Shown: positions 12,430 through 25,025, numbered from the stretch's first letter. The stretch: 64,000 bases of DNA from Lamellibrachia columna (GCA_963662155.1 OY759263.1:65001-129000), one strand, 5' to 3'. Notes: a model not told the origin generated them from the sequence alone. Numbers and translations: made by a program.

Positions 12430-12640
12430 AGCTCCAATTTGAGAACCTGCAGTACAGGAGAACATCAGACAGAGTCAACTTGATGTACAACATCATAAAC
12501 GGACTTGTCGAAGTGAACCCTGCTGCACGTCTTGAACCCAGCAACCGCAGCACTAGAGGACATCAAGCGAAGCTCCAATTCCCCCATTCTCGAGTTTATA
12601 TATATCCAGGATTTAATGGTCTTACTGCAGAACACACAAC
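12430..12640 (+). pseudogene. LINE reverse transcriptase C-terminal fragment
   Basis: The frame through 12446-12600 reads T-S-D-R-V-N-L-M-Y-N-I-I-N-G-L and then S-T-R-G-H-Q near 12553. This matches the conserved end of LINE ORF2 proteins (a helix of the form MYKIVNGL, then a basic TRGH motif). There is no catalytic domain. It is a short 5'-truncated scrap. Confidence 0.6.
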
Positions 12641-12649
12641 ACGAATACT

Positions 12650-13142
12650 TGAAATTATATCAACAACAATTTATTTGTGTATATAAATAACCATTTTGGT
12701 TAGTAAAAATATAAAATAAGTTGTGGAAAAGGTATTTCCCCTTAATTTAAGTATACTAAGTGTGGAAGTTTAGTCAATTACCATTAAACATACTATAATG
12801 CATGCCTTTTCTAAACGTATTTTTAGGAGGAATCCATTAACGATCAATGGTAAATGTTGGGGCACTGGCGGTGCCGGTCTTGATATCCTAGTCAAACCAT
12901 TCCCCTACCCTACAAGGTCGAGAGTGCCTATGAGTTAAACATATAAAATTATGACATAATTTTGTAATCCGTTATCCACATTTTATTGTGTTTTGCTATT
13001 GAAACATATATTGATGTAACGTGTGGTCATTTCGAGCCATTTTACACATTTCTGTGTTTGCAGGTATCGATTTCACGGCCAAGCCATTCGCCCAAAACGT
13101 TAACGATAATACATTATTAAAGTCATAAACTGAAACATGTAC
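12650..13142. other. Non-coding AT-rich stretch
   Basis: No open frame, element end or exon border here can be supported. Confidence 0.4.
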
Positions 13143-13306
<164 letters not shown>

Positions 13307-13773
13307 AACACCCAATGGTATATGGATGTCGAACACGAATGCAATGAATACAAATTTCATTGAAACGTTTAAACGTAAGTTAATATATAAGTATGTCCCT
13401 TTAATAGTAATTGTATATGGTTCTGGTCATCTCTTCAAAACTTTTGACCCTACTTTCGATATGCCACCAAGAACTATAAAGAACTGTTTGTGGTGGATTT
13501 GTAGCTTTATATGATCTAATTTAGGACGAGATCACGTTAAAACCCACTGACCAAGGTCGAATATTTTACTCTGTTATTTCCTTTTGGATATAATTTTGGG
13601 AGATTATAAAAATATATTTAAAGAAGTTCGAAGAGCTTGAGGCTAAGCTCATGGTTCTCTTTATAGTTCAATCACTCGTCATTGGTGACTTCAATATCTG
13701 GTTATATTGTAGAGCAACATGTAGAATATTGGAAGAATTTTAATCACTAAAAGGGTGACGTAAGTAATGTTAG

Positions 13774-13781
13774 TGACGTCA
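13774..13781. promoter_or_regulatory. CRE-like palindrome at the receptor start codon
   Basis: The perfect palindrome TGACGTCA overlaps the first ATG of the predicted receptor gene. A half-matching tgacgtaa lies 20 bases upstream (13756-13763). TGACGTCA is the classical binding site of CREB/ATF proteins. Whether it acts here is inference, because the transcription start is unknown. Confidence 0.4.
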
Positions 13782-13847
13782 TGTCTAGTTACCGCGGTGT
13801 GATGGCTCGGTGTTTTGGAACAACGCTGACTGTACTCTTGTGTTGTT
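13781..13847 (+). CDS. Receptor exon 1: signal peptide
   Basis: The exon encodes 22 residues with two possible starts in frame (13781 and 13802). The second gives M-A-R-C-F-G-T-T-L-T-V-L-L-C-C, a short basic n-region followed by a hydrophobic core, as in a secretory signal. The donor GTGAGT begins at 13848 and leaves one base (T), phase 1. Joined to the next exon it encodes Phe, then a Gly/Ala-rich stretch before the FN2 domain, a plausible cleavage zone. Without splicing the frame runs on to 14026, but that extension shows no domain. This is the least certain of the five exons because a first exon has no acceptor to test. Confidence 0.6.
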
Positions 13848-14755
13848 GTGAGTATGCGCAGTGCAATTTCAGCAGTAAACCACCAAGAGGTTGTTGGTTA
13901 ACACTACGTAGAACTGAGTGTATTTCCATGCTATCTTATTGGCAATATTTACACCAAATGGCACATTTCCGAATTGTATCGCGCTTGATCGGCCGCGACA
14001 GTGGCGGAGAAACACAAATAGTCTGACAAGACCGCAGACCGCGTCCGATTATAAGTACTGCCGCCAGTCTACGAGTACGATAATAGGGGGTGCAGATCGC
14101 AAATGTGCGATTCTATTTTACACTACTAATTATTTTGGCAAATTCAAACCTGGGAATTACGTTCTCTATCGTCGAAATCCGTTGTCATTCGATGTTTTAA
14201 CAATTCAAATGTTCGTCTGTCATTCGACGTAAACAATAGTTCCGTCGTCATCGCACGCGCCATTTCGCGCCATGGCGTAAATCACTTCTTCTTCATATTC
14301 TTCGACCGTCCGTCTGAAAGACGATTTACCTTGGCAGTTGAGTAGAGATCTTGAAGCGCCGGACAATCTTGCAGTTATCCCTGACGTGTTTGTCCTAACC
14401 ATAAATGAAACGACCAGTGGTCGTATATATTTTTAGTGTTATTAACTGTAAAGAAGAAGAGTTTGGTGCCAGTGAAAGAGTCACGTAGTGTGAATCATAT
14501 TCAAGTAGGAGCGAAGACATTATGACTGAATGACGCACTTTGCACCTGTTTGCGAATTTAATGGTTTTGACCTGACCCGTTTCCGTAGACAGCCAACGGC
14601 TTTAGTAGCTACCTGTATCCAGTTGGTAATGTCTACAACAGTTTGGTAATGAGGTTTCCCTGGAGCAGGTTGGTGTATTGACTGTGTTTTGTTAATGTTA
14701 ATTGTACGGCCAAAAGGCTTGTTCATCGGTTTACCTTATGCCATCGATGGCGCTG
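13848..14755. other. Start of receptor intron 1, no feature seen
   Basis: Fairly GC-balanced sequence without element ends. A minus-strand open frame of 60 codons at 14220-14402 shows no recognisable motif. Confidence 0.4.
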
Positions 14756-14759
14756 GCTG

Positions 14760-15090
14760 CGTGTGCCACGAGAGCATGCATATGTGGATTTATGTATGAA
14801 TGTATTTCTGTGTGTGTGCGTGCATGCGTGCGTGTGTGCGTGCGTGCGTGAGTGCGTGCGTGCGTATGTATGTATGTATGTATGTGTGAAGGCATGCATC
14901 CATGCAGGTATGCATTTATGTATGTTTGTATGTATGTATGTATGTATGTAAGCATGCATGCATGCATGAATGCATATATTATGGATGTATGTATGTGTGT
15001 ATGCATGTATGCATGCATGTATGTATGTATGTATGTATGTATGTATGCATGTACGTACGTATGCGTGGGTATGTTTGTATAATAATACTA
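14760..15090. repeat. Compound GTGC/GTAT/GCAT microsatellite
   Basis: Tetranucleotide runs change from gtgcgtgc to gtatgtat to gcatgcat along about 330 bases. Open frames on both strands here are artefacts. Confidence 0.9.
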
Positions 15091-15480
15091 TTTTAGACAA
15101 TATGCAATATGTCCATAGAAAATATATATATAAATAAATAGTTTAAGATTATACAAGGATGCAATCCACTGAATCCGGTCGACGTACAATACTTGGCACT
15201 ACGATGACGACTCGTGTTGTCGTTTGCCGCGTGGCTACGATGACGACTCGGAGAATCGCGAATATTACTCGTGTTTACATCAGATGACTAAACTCTCGAT
15301 TTGGTTCTACTGATCGTTGTCGGTCTCAACGGAGGCAGACTTACACGCAGAGGCTGCAGATCACGTGCCGTGAGCTTCGGCTGCGGCCACGTCACAGGAT
15401 CTAAACCTCGCGTAACGGTCGCTAGGGGTAAGATTCTTACAGGTTCTTACAGGTCTACTTCTGGCTATTAGGCTGTACTG
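15091..15480. other. Non-coding stretch within receptor intron 1
   Basis: The word acgatgacgactcg occurs twice (15199 and 15237). No exon could be supported: every acceptor-donor pair I tried in phase 1 met a stop. Confidence 0.4.
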
Positions 15481-15699
15481 CCTCTTATGCCAGGTCTCGC
15501 GTTTATCCTCAGTTCAGATTGAGCGCATGCGTCTGACGGTTTCCAGGATAGGGGTGGGGCAGTGTAATCTAGTTTGATTGGATGATTTTGCCACAGTCTA
15601 TTTTCCTCTCAAAGGACTGTACCGATGGAGCCCCTACCACAGACTGTGGGAGGCTGTTCCATACATATGTGCATCGGTGTATAAATGAGTTCTTTTAAT

Positions 15700-18255
15700 G
15701 TTTAATCGACATCTTTCTTTAAATATTTTTAGGTGGTGCCCTCTCGTATCTGATTCATTGACCCACAATGTCACAAAATTGGATGAGACAGCTGCATCAT
15801 ATTTCTATGTTAGGATTTTATATAGTTCAATCACGTCTCCTCTGAGGCGACGGTATGCTAAAGTTGGTAATTTCAGTTTCCGTAAACGTTCTTTATACGT
15901 CTTTGAAACCAGGAATTAATTTGGTTGCTCTACGTTGAACATTTTCAAGAGATGTGATATGCTTCTTTAGGTGTGGAGACCATATTTGTTTAGCATATTC
16001 GATATTTCTGACATATGTGCTTCAAAGTTAAGTGACTCCGATATCTTTCACCTTTTCTGTGCTTGTAATTGTTATGTGTTCAGGTCCCAGTGTGTATCCG
16101 TCGTTTCTTATGCTTGATAGTCCGATTCTCATATGGCTGCATTTATTTGGGTGAATTTTTAAGAGTGATGTGTTTATCCATTGTTCGGCAAGGATTATAC
16201 CTTGTTGCAAACTTGTGCAATCCTCTTCAGTGTAGATTGCATGGACGATCTTCATATCGTCTGCGAATAGGAATAGCTCAGAGCTCTTAATATCTTCTGG
16301 TAAATCATTTATAAAGATCACAAATAGCAGAGGGCCAATCACTGATCCTTGTGGTATACCACTGGTGACCTCCTGCCAAGATGAGAATGAGTTGTTAACT
16401 CTAACGCGTTGGCTTCTGTGGGACAGCATAGCTGCAACCCAGTCTAGAATTGTTCCCTTGATTCCATAGCTCTGGAGTTTCCCTATAAGTCGACGATGTG
16501 GAACCTTGTCAAACGCTTTCATAAAGTCACAGTAAACTACATCTATACATCCACCATTTTCTAGTGTCTCAGTCCAGGAGTCAAGTACTTTTAGTAGTTG
16601 GAGAACTGTGGAGCGACCCCTAATAAAACCAAATTGTTTGTCACTCAACAGATCATTATCTTTCATGTGTTCAGAGACAGTGTCTCTGATTATTTGCTCT
16701 AATATTTTCCTGCTATCCTGGTTAGACTGACTGGCCTGTAGTTTCGCGCTTGATTTTTGTGGCCTTTCTTGTGAATTGCGGACACGTTTGCTGTTTTCCA
16801 GTCTGTGGGTAACACGCTTTTTGTCAGTGATGTGTTAAATATGATGGATAGTGGAGTACTGATACTGATACTGTTCGCCAATTCGTGTAGGACACGAGGA
16901 TGGAGACCATCTGGTCCTGGTGATTTGAATGTCTTTAGTTTCTTTAACTTCGATGCCACTGTCGATGGGTTGATAGTACAAAGTTCGATTGTCTTGGAAC
17001 ATCTTATTGGTTCCTCTGGAGTTTCTCCTTCTGGTTCTCTTGTAAATACTGAGGACAAGTAGTCAGCCAGCACCTGTGCTTTTTCCGAGTCAGACTTTGT
17101 CAGGTCATCTTTGTCATATTCGCTTTTTATCAAGTTGGGTATTCCCATTCTTGTCGCCATTTTTGCCTGGGCATACTGCCAGAACTTCTTTGGATTATGT
17201 TTTATTTGGTTAATGATATCCTTTTCATATTGCTTTTGTGCTTTTCTTGTCAGTCTCCTGACTTGATTTCGAAGTCGGCAAAATTCCTGGTAATTTTGGA
17301 CATCTTTAGTTAGAAGGAATTTTTTCCACAATGTATTTTTCCTCTTGATTTTGGCTCGGGTTTTCACATCCAGTGGCACTGGGTACTTTCTGGCTCTTTG
17401 TGATATTCTCTTCTTTGGAATGCATTGTTCTTCTGGAGGATATCCCATTGGGCTTGGACATCTCCCTGGTAATTAGAAAATTCTGCCTCCCAGTCTATGT
17501 TTAGTAAGTCTTCCATTTTGGTGCAATCTCCTTTGTCATATTTATAAAGAGTTTTGCTGATTGATTCATAGGTTGGAGTGCAGTTAAGAATCACCTTGAT
17601 AACAGAGTGGTCACTTGTATCTAGTCCTGAGGCTGTCTCGATTGTTGAGATCGCTGTATCGTCATTTGTGAGGGCAAGGTCCAGGAGCAATGGTTCGTTT
17701 GTACATCTGCCTCTAGTGGGTTCTGTAATGTGTTGCATCAAGTAACAGTCTCGAAGTTTTTCTAAAAAGTTTAATTCCTTATCCTCAGTACTTGTTGTTG
17801 TAGTTGATTTTGTTTCCCAATTAATCCTAGGGTAGTTGAAGTCTCCATGTAGCAGAACATGGGAAACAATTTTCTCATTTATTTTGTCAAGTAGTTTGTT
17901 AAGGTTGCTATTGTTCTCAATGGCGCTGCTGGGGCTTCTATAAAAGGAGCCTATGAGAAGGGTATTTTTCCCTTTCAGTTTCAAAGTGTAAAATTGTGCT
18001 TCATTAAAGTCAACGTCAAATTAGTGTACTTGAAACGGCAATGATTTGTGAATAAATAAAGTCATCCCTCTACCTTTGTCCTCGTCAATGTTCATTGCTT
18101 CCATTCCAGGTTGTATTCCTGCATGGTCAGTTTTCTTTTATAGTTTTTAGGCTTTACTTCTGATATTGCTACAACATGTGGAGGAGTTGAATGGTTTTTA
18201 TTCTGCATTTTAGTTCAGTTAATTTTTCTTTAGTTAGAACGTCAGCATTGATATA
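15700..18255 (-). pseudogene. ORF2 of the CR1 element: endonuclease + RT, degraded
   Basis: The N-terminal part (near 18250-18190) reads I-N-A-D-V-L-T-K, a motif common at the start of CR1 endonucleases. G-D-F-N lies near 17850 and S-D-H-S near 17610. The reverse transcriptase (16028-17448) shows A-F-D-K-V-P near 16515, S-G-I-P-Q-G near 16360 and F-A-D-D near 16260. Frameshifts separate 17364-17984, 16699-17448 and 16028-16666. A deletion near 16025 joins the thumb region directly to N-I-E-Y-A-K-Q-I-W-S-P, removing roughly 70 residues. The C-terminal domain (near 15900-15720) is in yet another frame. Confidence 0.82.
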
Positions 18256-18259
18256 CCAT

Positions 18260-19350
18260 ATGACTATTTCTCCAGTTCTGGCACTAGCAGTGCTCGAGTT
18301 TTGCTGGTTATTTCTCCCCTTTTCTTTACCTTGATGATTTGCCTTTCTCCTGGGCGTCCTCTTACTAGGCAGACAACATTTGTTGTCTGTTCCTGCTGTG
18401 TTCTTTCTCTTGCCTCCTTCTGCAGTAGTCGCTCCTTCTCTCTGTCTTCCCTGCTCATGTCATGCTTTATGATCATTCCACTGAATGGCTCACCTTTGTT
18501 TTTCAGTTTGAATAGATTTTTCATAACTATGGCTTTTTTGTCCTCTTCTGGAAAGGTTACAAGTAAAGGACGATTTTATTTCCTCTGTTTCTGTCTCCTT
18601 TGTCTGCTTACTCCCCAGTCTCTTTACAAGTAGATCTTCTGGCTGGTATTTACCACCTGTGGTGTGTCCCAGTAGTTCCTTCATTAGATTCGTGTCATGG
18701 ATTGCGTTGTCTGCTTTCAGAGTACTGGTCTCCTCTGGCACATTATAAACAACGATGTTCTTCAAACTGGTCATTCTGTCGTTTATTTACAGTGGCTACT
18801 ACGTCTTCTTTATTTATGTCCGGTTGTACATGGCTTGCAACAGATGATTCATGCGTTGCCTGTGATTGCAGGTCTGATAATTTCGACAGTGTCTCCTGAA
18901 GTTCATTGACTCTGCTGTGTAATGCTTTATGTTTATTTTCCATAGCATTCAATTTCTTTTCGAACTGATCTTGCCGTTCATGCATGATTAATATGTGCGA
19001 CATGATTGCCTTTGCCCCTCTTTGGAATGATTTGGAATACCAACTGATCTGTTGATTTTCGTCACCGATTAATACTGCATTCAACGCATCAGACACATTT
19101 TGGCAACCTTTGTGGTACCATCCTTTACAGATGTCACAATCAATAGCTTCTGCATTGTCCTTTACTTCAAGGTTGCAGTCAGGACATTTCTCTTGATTTC
19201 TATCCGATTCCAGTTTCTTGTTGTTTTATGTTGTTTTTTGGAATTATTTTGGGTTAATGGTCCTTTGATTCCAGACGAGCTAGATGACCTACCTCGTAGT
19301 GATCTTGATGTATTTACTTCCACTGGCGTACCACCAGTTGCCATTGTGAT
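18260..19350 (-). pseudogene. ORF1 of the CR1 element: PHD-like finger, coiled coil, RNA-binding part
   Basis: From its N terminus it has a Ser-rich leader (19162-19344) and then a zinc-finger segment at 19103-19186 with C-P-D-C, C-D-I-C, W-Y-H and a further C, the first half of a C4HC3 PHD-like finger. Where the last cysteine pair is expected (W-Y-C-x-x-C) the sequence reads W-Y-S-K-S-F, so both cysteines appear to be lost. A heptad-like coiled coil (near 19000-18860) follows. Next is N-I-V-V-Y-N-V-P-E (near 18760), typical of the RRM-like region of LINE ORF1 proteins. A basic C-terminal part lies at 18264-18524. At least three frameshifts break it. Confidence 0.75.
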
Positions 19351-19599
19351 CTAAGTATGCAAGTTATCCTTGACCTAACAATAAACCTAATATTAAAGGC
19401 TAATATTGTATTAAAAGTGCATATGCAGGGTTTGGGCCAGTGCAAACACAAAGGGTGTATATGTTATATGTTAGTTAATTATAGTCCTGGGCCGACTCAG
19501 GACATATTGTATTTTCAAGACACAGGGTTGATCATGACACACCCGAAGAATGGCCTGTTAGTTAGTTCAGGAGATGGGAAAACAAAGGGACGATATGAT

Positions 19600-20722
<1,123 letters not shown>

Positions 20723-21729
20723 AGTACTTGATGTTGTAGAGTTAGGGTTACCCTAACCCTAACCCTAAGTACTTGATGTTGTAGAGTTAGGGTTACCCTA
20801 ACCCTAACCCTAAGTACTTGATGTTGTAGAGTTAGGGTTACCCTAACCCTAACCCTAAGTACTTGATGTTGTAGAGTTAGGGTTACCCTAACCCTAACCC
20901 TAAGTACTTGATGTTGTAGAGTTAGGGTTACCCTAACCCTAACTCTAAGTACTTGATGTTGTAGAGTTAGGGTTACCCTAACCCTAACCCTAAGTACTTG
21001 ATGTTGTAGAGTTAGGGTTACCCTAACCCTAACCCTAAGCACTTGATGTTGTAGAGTTAGGGTTACCCTAACCCTAACCCTAAGTACTTGATGTTGTAGA
21101 GTTAGGGTTACCCTAACCCTAACTCTAAGTACTTGATGTTGTAGAGTTAGGGTTACCCTAACCCTAACCCTAAGTACTTGATGTTGTAGAGTTAGGGTTA
21201 CCCTAACCCTAACCCTAAGTACTTGATGTTGTAGAGTTAGGGTTACCCTAACCCTAACCCTAAGTACTTGATGTTGTAGAGTTAGGGTTACCCTAACCCT
21301 AACCCTAAGTACTTGATGTTGTAGAGTTAGGGTTACCCTAACCCTAACCCTAAGTACTTGATGTTGTAGAGTTAGGGTTACCCTAACCCTAACCCTAAGT
21401 ACTTGATGTTGTAGAGTTAGGGTTACCCTAACCCTAACCCTAAGTACTTGATGTTGTAGAGTTAGGGTTACCCTAACCCTAACCCTAAGTACTTGATGTT
21501 GTAGAGTTAGGGTTACCCTAACCCTAACCCTAAGTACTTGATGTTGTAGAGTTAGGGTTACCCTAACCCTAACCCTAAGTACTTGATGTTGTAGAGTTAG
21601 GGTTACCCTAACCCTAACCCTAAGTACTTGATGTTGTAGAGTTAGGGTTACCCTAACCCTAACCCTAAGTACTTGATGTTGTAGAGTTAGGGTTACCCTA
21701 ACCCTAACCCTAAGTACTTGATGTTGTAG
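20723..21729. repeat. 45-bp satellite with fold-back telomeric core
   Basis: The array has 22 full units of exactly 45 bases. Each has a 17-base spacer (gtacttgatgttgtaga) and a 28-base block holding GTTAGGGTTACCC and then two more CCCTAA repeats. The telomeric hexamer therefore appears head to head in every unit, giving the local palindrome TTAGGGTTACCCTAA. Units are almost identical. The variant aactctaag appears at 20941 and 21121, four units apart, which suggests block duplication. Open frames across it (for example minus 20596-21042) are artefacts. Confidence 0.95.
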
Positions 21730-21769
21730 CTAAGACTAACTCCTAAAACTATATTCACTGAAAACTCCA

Positions 21770-21885
21770 GTGCCATTTGTCAATTTTGCTTTTAAAAATA
21801 TATTCACACTGCTAGCATTTACATAATTTGTAGACAATTTGATCCATTCGTTTATTGTCCTCTGTGAGATTGAGTTGTTTCTGGT
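21770..21885 (-). pseudogene. CR1-like scrap of the copy A family (C-terminal end)
   Basis: Words such as catttgtcaatttt, cacactgctagcattta and cctctgtgaga match, in order, the stretch at about 62965-63060 in copy F (ctgtcaattcta, cacgctactagcatta, cctctgtgaga). It is a short antisense scrap of the ORF2 C terminus, lying next to another LINE scrap. Confidence 0.75.
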
Positions 21886-22520
21886 CTTTCACTTATCAAC
21901 TGGTGCGGCGAAAACAATCTGGAGCTCAACGTAAGCAAAACAAAAGAAATGATCGTGGATTTTAGAAGAAAGAAATCTCCCCTCTCCCCTCTCCCCTCTC
22001 CCCTCTCCCCTCTCCCCTCTCCCCTCTCCCCTCTCCCCTCTCCCCTCTCCCCTCTTTTGATCGACGGCGAAACAGTTGAAATTGTCCAACACGTTAAGTT
22101 TCTTGGCTCTACGATCTCAAGCGAACTTAAATGGGAGCTAAATGTTGAAACCATTAAAAAGGCCCAGCGGCGCCTGTACTTCCTAAGAAGGTTGAGATCA
22201 TTTGGTTTGACCACTCAGATCACGCTAAACCTTTACAAAGTTGTGATCGAGAGTGTTCTCACCTTTTCGATCACAGTGTGGTTTGGTTCTATCACGGTCA
22301 AGGAAAAGCTCAGGTTTATCTTTCCTTGACAGTAATAATTATGTCTTTCTTAAGAATGCATTTATTGTTAGTTAGTTGGTTTCATATCGTTTGCTGCATG
22401 TGAGTGTATTGTCATGTATACGTTATAGTACGACCCAACATCGTTATACGTTCCAATGTTTATATTGTATTACTGCAATGATTACACATGGCAATACATT
22501 TTATCTTATCTTTTCTTGTG
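21886..22520 (+). pseudogene. L2-like LINE fragment with internal 7-bp repeat
   Basis: The frame reads N-W-C-G-E-N-N-L-E-L-N-V-S-K-T-K-E-M and then V-D-F-R-R-K before a pure (CTCCCCT)n run at about 21977-22055. After it come V-K-F-L-G-S-T-I-S and R-R-L-Y-F-L-R-R-L-R, the thumb/connection region of L2/CR1-group reverse transcriptases. The frame is open to 22329. A 3' region ends near 22515 with atcttatctt repeats, a plausible LINE tail. The 7-bp array sits where a few residues would normally be, so it grew or was inserted inside the coding region. Confidence 0.75.
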
Positions 22521-22607
22521 TTAGTTCGTGTCCTTTAGTTCTACTATCTTTCTACTACGAGGAATAGCTTCCCATCACTATTTTCATATTACGTTTAGTC
22601 CCAACAG

Positions 22608-22766
22608 TTGGGGGAAATGCTGGAGGCGCGCCTTGCGTCTTTCCCTTCATCTACCTATCACGCACCTACCACGACTGCATACGGGACAGGTTCACAACAG
22701 AGATATGGTGTTCAACGGTGGCCAACTACGACGTCGCCAAAAAGTGGGGTGTCTGCACAAAGAAAC
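22608..22766 (+). CDS. Receptor exon 2: fibronectin type II domain
   Basis: The exon is bounded by ccaacag and GTGAGT, phase 1 at both ends, 159 bases. The frame reads P-C-V-F-P-F-I-Y, seven residues, C, nine residues, W-C, four residues, N-Y, five residues, W-G-V-C. This follows the FN2 signature (C-x2-P-F-x-aromatic-x7-C-x8-10-W-C-x4-N-Y-...-W-x-x-C) almost perfectly. Only the residue before the last Cys (Val, where aromatic or Ile is usual) departs from it. All four cysteines that make the two disulfides are present. FN2 domains bind collagen/gelatin in matrix metalloproteases, fibronectin and seminal proteins. The frame has no ATG, so it does not stand out as an ORF. Confidence 0.9.
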
Positions 22767-24030
22767 GTGAGTTGCACGTCGTACTGTGCCGCTCCAGATG
22801 AGTTGAGAGCAGTGCAAGAGGTTGTAAGGGGGTATTTTCTGAATGCATGCTTGGATCAGCGTCTGTGCCCACTCCGGCAGTGTAACATCTAGGTAGTGTT
22901 GCCTTCCTGTGGTTTTCTCGTGTCACTACGCAACCACTTCTCATGGGTGGCGACTGTCAAAGCACACACATGCGGAATTCTAACTCATTGTCTGACACAT
23001 AATGTCCAATTGTAACTACTCAGTAATCTTATTTCACAACACAGCTGAGTTGAATGTCATTATTACAATGTCACTGATGCTCCGCAGCGGGCCAAGACAA
23101 AGCCAGGTTTGCAGTCTTGTCTGCAACAATACGATTGCTCAGTGTTGTGTGTATTAATCAAAAACATGTTTCCACCACGCTCAACGCTTGTGAAGTGTTG
23201 TCGTGTCACATCATTTTGGTTGCAACCAAACACCATTGAAGGACAGACCTAACGTGTACTGTTTTACTAGAACAAATGTCAATGAATGATAAAGCTTCAA
23301 CAAGTTATTGAACAAGGCAATCCATGACAGCTTTGTATAGTCAGAGTCAGAATTAGATTAGCTACTTGGCCGACTTCAATAATATTCATGAAGGAATGTC
23401 GTATTTTAGATCATGAGCACGTCGGCGTCTCCCGCCATTAATGACAACGAAGAGATTATGTACTTCAGTCGACCAATAGTGTCGTTGTGGAATATATTGT
23501 GCATTTTAGACGAAGTTAACAAAAGTGCTAGCACAAAATATGGATATATTAAATAAAAACAGCATCACACAATTTAACTAACTAATCAAGTCACCTAATG
23601 CAGCATCACATAATATGGCTCATTAGCGGGTCAACTCAATAATGAGGGTGTGTCAATGGAAAAATTAAGTAGCACATTACTACTGCAAAGCCCTAACATT
23701 TGCATAGCCACCACATTGCACAAAACACACAGTTGTTGTATGAAGTTGTAGCGGACGAAGTCAGGAAATGTATGAATTTTAGAGGTTAATTCGTTTTTTT
23801 TTATAAAATGCATAATTCTAAGTGTTACTGAAGCTCTTTGCTTGGTAATAACCACCATGGCATTACAGATACATATCATTAGGAGGTTGTGAGTCATCTT
23901 AATATGAAATATTAATCAGAAACTGGTACAATTATGTCTTCTGGTATGGGAAAAACAGATTTAATCCGCGAAAAAAACAGCCCTTGAAAGAAACTGCCAA
24001 TCTCCATACGGCGCAACTTGTCCTTTTCAG
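22767..24030. other. Receptor intron 2
   Basis: 1.26 kb, AT-rich, with no element ends I can name. Short open frames on both strands carry no motif. Confidence 0.5.
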
Positions 24031-24141
24031 CAACTTGTCAGGAGAGTCCGTGTCAGAGGAAAGGGACTTGTGAGGACTTTGGTGAAACCGGCCAGCAATG
24101 TGTTTGCCATGACCGGGACATCGGAGGGAGATTCTGTGAAA
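24031..24141 (+). CDS. Receptor exon 3: EGF-like domain
   Basis: The acceptor is tccttttcag and the donor GTATGC; 111 bases, phase 1 at both ends. The frame holds six cysteines spaced C-x4-C-x5-C-x9-C-x-C-x8-C, the classic EGF pattern, including C-V-C and the G-G-R-F-C turn at the end. There is no calcium-binding consensus (no D-x-D/N-E before the first Cys). A single EGF module in a symmetric 1-1 exon is the standard arrangement for shuffled EGF domains. Joined to its neighbours it follows the FN2 domain after only a few residues. Confidence 0.88.
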
Positions 24142-24626
24142 GTATGCACATTCACTTTAGCAATGACTCACCTGTGAGGTCCATCAATGGGACAAAATAT
24201 ATAATTTTAAATGTCCAATGGTTTATTATGTTTTCTGAAACCATAAGCAATTTGTCAACTGGTCAGAGGCAACGGAGAAAAACTCATTTTACGTTCAATA
24301 TGCTTCATAACTACTCAGGTGTCGAGAGCATAGCACAGTTACCATTCCGTACTATTGATAAAGAGTGTATGGGAAGGCAGTGTTAGTTGAAATACTGGGT
24401 TAGTTGAGCCACCCATGTTTCCCAGCAAGCTACAGCCGCGACAATTATGTGGTACCATCCAGTGAGTGAACATGTTATTACAACACGATTGACGTATATT
24501 ACGTCACATTTGTAACAACGACCAGAACATGAGAGCTTAAAGTAGAATGTTTTTTGATGTTTTTCGAAACTTTTGGTCATAGCGATTAATGTCTGCTGGT
24601 GTGTAAACTATCAACTCACGTGATCA

Positions 24627-24822
24627 AATGTTACTGTTTGTACACATACAAATGTTACTGTTTGTACACATACAAATGTTACTGTTTGTACACATACAAA
24701 TGTTACTGTTTGTGCACATACAAATGTTACTGTTTGTACACATACAAATGTTACTGTTTGTACACATACAAATGTTACTGTTTGTACACATACAAATGTT
24801 ACTGTTTGTACACATACAAATG
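24627..24822. repeat. 24-bp tandem repeat, 8 copies
   Basis: Unit atgttactgtttgtacacat plus acaa, repeated eight times with one base change near 24714. Because 24 is a multiple of 3 both strands stay open, producing spurious peptides. Confidence 0.95.
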
Positions 24823-24924
24823 GCTTAACTACGCACGGAGAAGAAGATTATTTACATCACTTCCCGCATTAATGAGTTAATAACAAAGTTAATAAAATAA
24901 ACCTATTTGTCGAAACGGGGCTAG

Positions 24925-25025
24925 TTGAGCCACCCAAGGCCCAAGGGAGGGTTACTTGAGCCACCCTAGGCCCAAGGGAGGGTTAGTTGAGCCACCCAAG
25001 ACCCAAGGGAGGGTTACTTGAGCAG
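24925..25025. repeat. 31-bp tandem repeat, about 3 copies
   Basis: Unit ttacttgagccaccctaggc plus ccaagggaggg, slightly diverged. Confidence 0.85.

Larger units (their letters stand above)
15500..19350 (-). mobile_element. CR1 LINE with ORF1 (PHD-like) and ORF2
   Basis: This minus-strand element still has both open reading frames: ORF1 at about 18260-19350 and ORF2 at about 15700-18255. It lies inside receptor intron 1, antisense to the gene. The 3' region (15500-15700) follows the conserved C-terminal T-R-G-H-H motif. It is the most complete element structurally, though both ORFs have frameshifts. A PHD-like finger in ORF1 with an AP endonuclease and reverse transcriptase in ORF2 is the known plan of part of the CR1 clade. 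Confidence 0.85.

Noticed and set aside
12860..12950. Possible tRNA-like or SINE promoter boxes
   Set aside because: No A/B box pair with proper spacing and no cloverleaf could be drawn; I found no tRNA anywhere in the window.
13781..14026. Unspliced 81-codon reading of receptor exon 1
   Set aside because: A GTGAGT donor follows the hydrophobic core and the phase matches the FN2 exon; the unspliced extension has no recognisable domain.
14220..14402. Minus-strand 60-codon frame with splice-like borders
   Set aside because: It contains a possible 64-base phase-1 exon, but there is no motif and no partner exons on that strand.
24627..25025. Regular repeats considered as a CRISPR array
   Set aside because: Units are contiguous with no variable spacers, and the DNA is clearly eukaryotic.
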